Below are positions 1 through 2,763 of a stretch of DNA of 5,694 bases, one piece after another (position 1 is the first letter of the stretch; each line of letters starts with the position of its first letter). The position numbers and the translations under genes were made by a program. The notes below the pieces were generated by a model. It was given only the letters and a program-made list of their open reading frames with translations, ran no database searches and was not told where the DNA came from. This DNA is from Bacillota bacterium (GTDB taxonomy: Bacteria; Bacillota_E; JAJZYS01; JAILZS01): NCBI GenBank assembly GCA_021817625.1, contig JAKASY010000156.1, positions 1 through 5,694 on the forward strand, given 5' to 3'.

Positions 1-1058
1 GGGCGGACGAGGGCCGGAGCGTTCTCTTCACCGCGGTCGACCATGGCACGGCGGCCGTCTACCGCGCGCGTCTCGACGGCGGGCGGCCGGCGGCGATCGA
101 GCGCCTGACCGCGCCCTCCTGGCAGGGCTCCGTGCACGAGGTGGCGAGCGCGGGCGGTCGGATCGTCGGCATCGCCAGCGCGCCGACGAGCCCGCCGGAG
201 GTGTGCGAGCTTGCATCGGGCGCCGAGCCGCGCGCCCTTACGGCGTTGAACAGCCCGGTGGCGGCGGAGCTCGACCTGTCGGCGCCCGAGCGCCTCGCCT
301 TCACCGGCCCCGACGGCTGGGAGATCGAGGGCTGGCTCATGCGGCCGCCGGGCAAGGCCGCGGGCCCGACGCCCCTCGTCCTCGACATCCACGGCGGCCC
401 GCACGGCAGCTACGGTCTTGCCTTCAACCTCGAATGGCAGGCGCAGGCCTCCGGCGGCCGGGCCGTGCTGTTCGTGAACCCCCGCGGCAGCTCGGGCTAC
501 GGCCAGGCCTTCACGCGCGCCTGCGTGAACGACTGGGGCGGCAAGGACTTCGAGGACCTCATGGCCGGCGTGGACGCGGCCATCGCGAGTGGCGGCATCG
601 ACCCGACGCGTATGGTGGTGACCGGCATCAGCTACGGCGGCTTCATGACCAGCTGGACGATCGGCCACACCGACCGCTTCGCCTGCGCCATCCCGGAGAT
701 GCTCGTGGGCAACCTCGTGAGCTTCTACGGCACCGCCGACATCGGCACCTGGTTCATCACCGAGGAGGTGTCGGGCGACCCGTTCGAAGGCCTCGCGAAG
801 GCATGGCACCACTCGCCATTGGCGCACCTGGACAAGGCGGCCACGCCCACGCTGGTGATCGAGGGAGAGGCGGACTTCCGCTGCCCGATCGAGCAGGGCG
901 AGCAGATCTACGCCACGCTACGCAAGCGCGGCATCGACGCTGCCCTGGTCCGCTTCCCCGGCGCGAGCCACGTCTTCAGCATCATCGCCAAGCCCTCCCT
1001 GCGCCTGCGCCGCCAACGCGTCGTCGCTGCCTGGATGGACCGCTATGCCCATCCCTGA
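1..1058 (+). CDS. S9 family serine peptidase (acylaminoacyl-peptidase-like), 5'-truncated
   Basis: The reading frame is open from the left edge (first whole codon at base 3), giving 351 visible residues that end in TGA at 1056-1058. The GTG at 132 is an internal codon: the 43 codons before it read as typical S9 beta-propeller sequence (LFTAVDHGTAAVYRARLDGG). The true start therefore lies outside, and S9 proteins are usually about 600-700 residues. The C-terminal alpha/beta-hydrolase domain is complete. It has the HGGPHG oxyanion-hole motif (bases 390-407), NPRGSSGYG, and the nucleophile in GISYGGFM (Ser codon 630-632). The acid is in EGEADFRCPIEQGEQ (Asp codon 873-875) and the base in GASHVFS (His codon 969-971). 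The family hydrolyses short peptides or N-acylated amino-terminal residues, with the propeller limiting substrate size. The 'CPIEQGEQ' segment resembles the S9C branch. The triad is intact, so it is probably active. The exact substrate and cell location cannot be read without the N-terminus. Confidence 0.95.
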   Translation, partial: ADEGRSVLFTAVDHGTAAVYRARLDGGRPAAIERLTAPSWQGSVHEVASAGGRIVGIASAPTSPPEVCELASGAEPRALTALNSPVAAELDLSAPERLAFTGPDGWEIEGWLMRPPGKAAGPTPLVLDIHGGPHGSYGLAFNLEWQAQASGGRAVLFVNPRGSSGYGQAFTRACVNDWGGKDFEDLMAGVDAAIASGGIDPTRMVVTGISYGGFMTSWTIGHTDRFACAIPEMLVGNLVSFYGTADIGTWFITEEVSGDPFEGLAKAWHHSPLAHLDKAATPTLVIEGEADFRCPIEQGEQIYATLRKRGIDAALVRFPGASHVFSIIAKPSLRLRRQRVVAAWMDRYAHP

Positions 1059-1060
1059 GG

Positions 1061-1091
1061 CGTAGGCCGAAGGGCTGCGCGCCGTAGGCCG
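1061..1091. repeat. Short direct repeat in convergent gap
   Basis: The 9-mer CGTAGGCCG occurs at 1061-1069 and again at 1083-1091, just after the peptidase stop codon. A similar GTAGGCCG also lies at 1286-1293, inside the neighbouring gene. The gap between the convergent stop codons (1059-1163) shows no long hairpin followed by a T-run on either strand. The repeat may be chance in GC-rich DNA, and no function is claimed. Confidence 0.3.
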
Positions 1092-1163
1092 TTCTCGACC
1101 GAGGGGCGTCTTGAAGTGTTCAGGCCCACATCGGGCTCGCGGCGCCTGGCAGGGCCGGGTTCT

Positions 1164-2336
1164 CTACCGGGCGCTTTGCAGCGTCAGGGCGACGACGATC
1201 TGGGTGGACGGCACGTCCAGAGCGGGCATGGCCGGCGCGGATCCGGAGTTTTCCTGCTCCTCCAAGAGAACGCCTGTGCGTGCGCTGTAGGCCGCTTCAA
1301 GCCGGTAGGCGCCCACGCGGATGCCGAATAGCGCGGTGTCGTCGGGCCCGTGTCCGGCCACGATCAGCTCCCGCATGGGCGCGTCCCGGTGGATGACCCT
1401 GAGCGTCCCCAGGGCGCGTATCGTCGACGGCGGCATCCAGAAAACGCCGTACGCGCCGCCGAGCGCGCCGTGCTGGTTGCTCGCAAGCGAGTGCGGCGCC
1501 CCGAACGCGACGAGGTCGGAGTTGAACACGATCTCCGCCTCGTGGCTCCCCGCCGCAGTTACCTGCACGGAAGCCGAGCCGTGCTGGACAGTGGGCGCTA
1601 GGCCGAGTGAGGCGTTGCTCGACGTTTGGGTGCTCTGCGTCAGGGCGTAATGGAGTGTTGCGCCGCGCCTCACAAACGCCGGCAGGGGCGGGTCCTTGTC
1701 GAACGGCGCTGGCAGCCGGGAGACCGACTCGAGGGTGAACTGGCCCACCCCGTTCTCCGCCGTGCTGTACTCGAGCGCCGTATAGGAGACAGCGAGTCCT
1801 GTTGCCAGGTCGAAGACGACGACAACCTTGCCGGCCGCCAGCGTTTCCGTCACCTGAACGGCGGGCACTTCCGCGCCGCCGAGCGCGGTGCGCGTTCGCA
1901 GCACCTGCACCTCCCCGGCAGGTGTCTGGCTGTCGAAGTCCGCAGGGCACGCGGCCAGTCCTTCGGGTGAGGCCCAGATGTCGCCCGACGCGACAGAGTC
2001 CGTAAGGTAGCGATCGGTTGCGTTCACCGCGCCCGTGGCCGCGGATGTCGTGTACGTGGCGTCCACCTCCACCGCCACACCGTCCGCCGTGCTGGTGATC
2101 CAGTGCTGGTCGTACGCTGGGTTGTCGTCCACCTCGCCGCGATAGGTCACCAGCAGTCCCGGTACCAGCGCGCGAGGCGGCGCCAAACCTTGCTCCGGAT
2201 GGCCATTGAACAGGCCGAGGCACGCGGCCGCCTGCGCTGTCTGGGCCGACACCGGGGCTGGCGCCGCGGCCACCGCGAACGAAAGCGCCGTGCACAGCGC
2301 CACCGGGCGAAGAGCGGCACGTGGCTGGATCATCAC
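1164..2336 (-). CDS. Secreted protein of unknown function, two-lobed
   Basis: This is a complete 390-codon gene with TAG stop at 1164-1166. I do not recognise its family. The N-terminus is a clear Sec signal peptide: basic start (MMIQPRAALR), hydrophobic core around residues 11-25, and a likely signal peptidase I cut after V-S-A at residue 31. Cys15 is not in a lipobox, because Leu sits at -1. The mature protein has only two cysteines (C39, C130), which could form a disulfide. It looks beta-rich, and its halves appear related. Residues about 55-207 and 220-390 both open with a 'G..L.Y' strand (PGLLVTYRG; RGATLHYALTQ). Both close with a strand-turn-strand around 'TG' (FDLATGLAVSYTALEYS; AYSARTGVLLEEQENS). 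The start is GTG at 2334-2336, followed at once by ATG at 2331-2333; ribosome-site spacing favours GTG. It is convergent with the peptidase gene and 427 bases downstream of a large same-strand surface-protein gene. An envelope or extracellular role is inferred only from the signal peptide and that neighbour. Confidence 0.9.
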   Translation of the reverse strand: MMIQPRAALRPVALCTALSFAVAAAPAPVSAQTAQAAACLGLFNGHPEQGLAPPRALVPGLLVTYRGEVDDNPAYDQHWITSTADGVAVEVDATYTTSAATGAVNATDRYLTDSVASGDIWASPEGLAACPADFDSQTPAGEVQVLRTRTALGGAEVPAVQVTETLAAGKVVVVFDLATGLAVSYTALEYSTAENGVGQFTLESVSRLPAPFDKDPPLPAFVRRGATLHYALTQSTQTSSNASLGLAPTVQHGSASVQVTAAGSHEAEIVFNSDLVAFGAPHSLASNQHGALGGAYGVFWMPPSTIRALGTLRVIHRDAPMRELIVAGHGPDDTALFGIRVGAYRLEAAYSARTGVLLEEQENSGSAPAMPALDVPSTQIVVALTLQSAR

Positions 2337-2345
2337 GGTCTGTAC

Positions 2346-2354
2346 CCACCTCTC
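2346..2354 (-). promoter_or_regulatory. Ribosome binding site for the 390-residue secreted protein
   Basis: Read on the minus strand the bases are GAGAGGTGG, which contains GAGGTG, a 6-base match to the usual anti-Shine-Dalgarno complement GGAGGTGATC. GAGGTG ends 10 bases before the GTG codon and 13 before the ATG that follows it. Either start is possible, and the spacing favours GTG. Confidence 0.6.
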
Positions 2355-2389
2355 TGTGCACCCGATTGGGGCGAGGCGGAGTGCCTTTC

Positions 2390-2418
2390 GCCATACCCTA
2401 CAGGGAGCTGCGTTCCAA
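2390..2418 (-). promoter_or_regulatory. Weak sigma70-like promoter candidate
   Basis: On the minus strand TTGGAA (2413-2418) and TATGGC (2390-2395) are separated by 17 bases, the standard spacer. They lie about 55-80 bases upstream of the GTG start of the 390-residue gene. The match is 4 of 6 to TTGACA but only 3 of 6 to TATAAT, so this is the best candidate seen and not a firm call. Confidence 0.25.
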
Positions 2419-2500
2419 AGCCGTACCGTGGCGAGGCCGGCGTACAGCGCGATGCCCCGAGAGCCGGCCGCGCGAGTTCCATCGGAGGACCACCCGCCAG

Positions 2501-2521
2501 CCCACGTATACGTTACGTGGG
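2501..2521. repeat. Perfect inverted repeat with three ACGT cores, possible operator
   Basis: The 8-base arms CCCACGTA (2501-2508) and TACGTGGG (2514-2521) are perfect reverse complements around a 5-base spacer. Overlapping them is a second perfect 10-base palindrome, ACGTATACGT (2504-2513). As a result ACGT occurs three times, at 2504, 2510 and 2515. It lies 165 bases upstream of the 390-residue gene on that gene's strand. No T-run follows on either strand, so a binding site for a dimeric regulator is more likely than an intrinsic terminator. The role is inferred. Confidence 0.5.
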
Positions 2522-2523
2522 AC

Positions 2524-2561
2524 CTCGAGGCGGCTCAGACCAGCAAATACTCGAGGGCGGC
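2524..2561. repeat. Direct repeat of CTCGAG-GCGGC beside the palindrome
   Basis: CTCGAGGCGGC (2524-2534) recurs as CTCGAGGGCGGC (2550-2561) with one extra G. The copies start 26 bases apart, about 2.5 helical turns. The first copy begins three bases after the inverted repeat at 2501-2521. Both carry the self-complementary CTCGAG, and the second runs into a GGCCGGCC palindrome (2559-2566). It could be part of a compound regulatory region or chance in GC-rich DNA. Confidence 0.35.
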
Positions 2562-2724
2562 CGGCCAACGCTAGATCTTGGTGGTCCCTAGCGCGACACA
2601 TGGCGGTTCGTGCGGCGACAGGCGAGCGCGAAGCCGCCCCAGACAAAGGACAACGCGCAACACGGCATCCGCGCCCGACCGCGACTAGGAAGGTGGCCAT
2701 CCGGGTCGCTGCAAGAGTCGAGCA

Positions 2725-2755
2725 CCGGCCCTGACGCTGGCAGAGATGGGACCGG
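2725..2755 (-). terminator. Weak hairpin after the surface-protein gene
   Basis: Starting 8 bases beyond the TGA of the large surface-protein gene, the minus strand can fold CCGG-T-CCC with GGGCCGG. This gives a 7-bp GC stem with one bulged T and a 16-base loop. No U-tract follows, so it is a poor intrinsic terminator; it may stabilise the mRNA end or mean nothing. Confidence 0.2.
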
Positions 2756-2763
2756 CACGGGGT

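Larger units (their letters stand above)
2337..2763. other. Intergenic region between two minus-strand genes
   Basis: These 427 bases lie between the stop of the large surface-protein gene and the start of the 390-residue gene. Short open frames cross the region on both strands. The longest on the minus strand (2398-2700) has no ribosome binding site, an arginine-rich random-looking translation and no recognisable domain, so I treat the region as non-coding. It is visibly less GC-rich than its flanks in places (around 2501-2518, 2541-2552 and 2571-2580). It contains the ribosome binding site, the weak promoter, the inverted repeat at 2501-2521, the direct repeat at 2524-2561 and a weak hairpin at 2725-2755. 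Its length implies that the downstream gene has its own transcription start. Confidence 0.65.

Noticed and set aside
132..134. GTG as the start of the S9 peptidase gene
   Set aside because: The same frame is open to the left edge and the 43 codons before it encode propeller-like sequence, so the gene is truncated and does not begin here.
1124..1136. Small GCCC/GGGC hairpin between the convergent genes as a shared terminator
   Set aside because: The stem is only 4-5 bp and no T-run follows on either strand; stems of this size are expected by chance at this GC content.
1154..1170. CCGG...CCGG hairpin overlapping the stop codon of the 390-residue gene
   Set aside because: It needs a bulge to form 5 pairs and has no T-run, so it is too weak to call.
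2571..2591. CTAG...CTAG flanked motif around AGATCT
   Set aside because: Only the 4-base ends and a 6-base palindrome match; the arms do not extend, so it is not a credible inverted repeat or attachment site.
2398..2700. 100-residue minus-strand open frame in the intergenic region
   Set aside because: No ribosome site lies upstream of its ATG, the translation is Arg-rich without domain or signal features, and it overlaps the repeat cluster.
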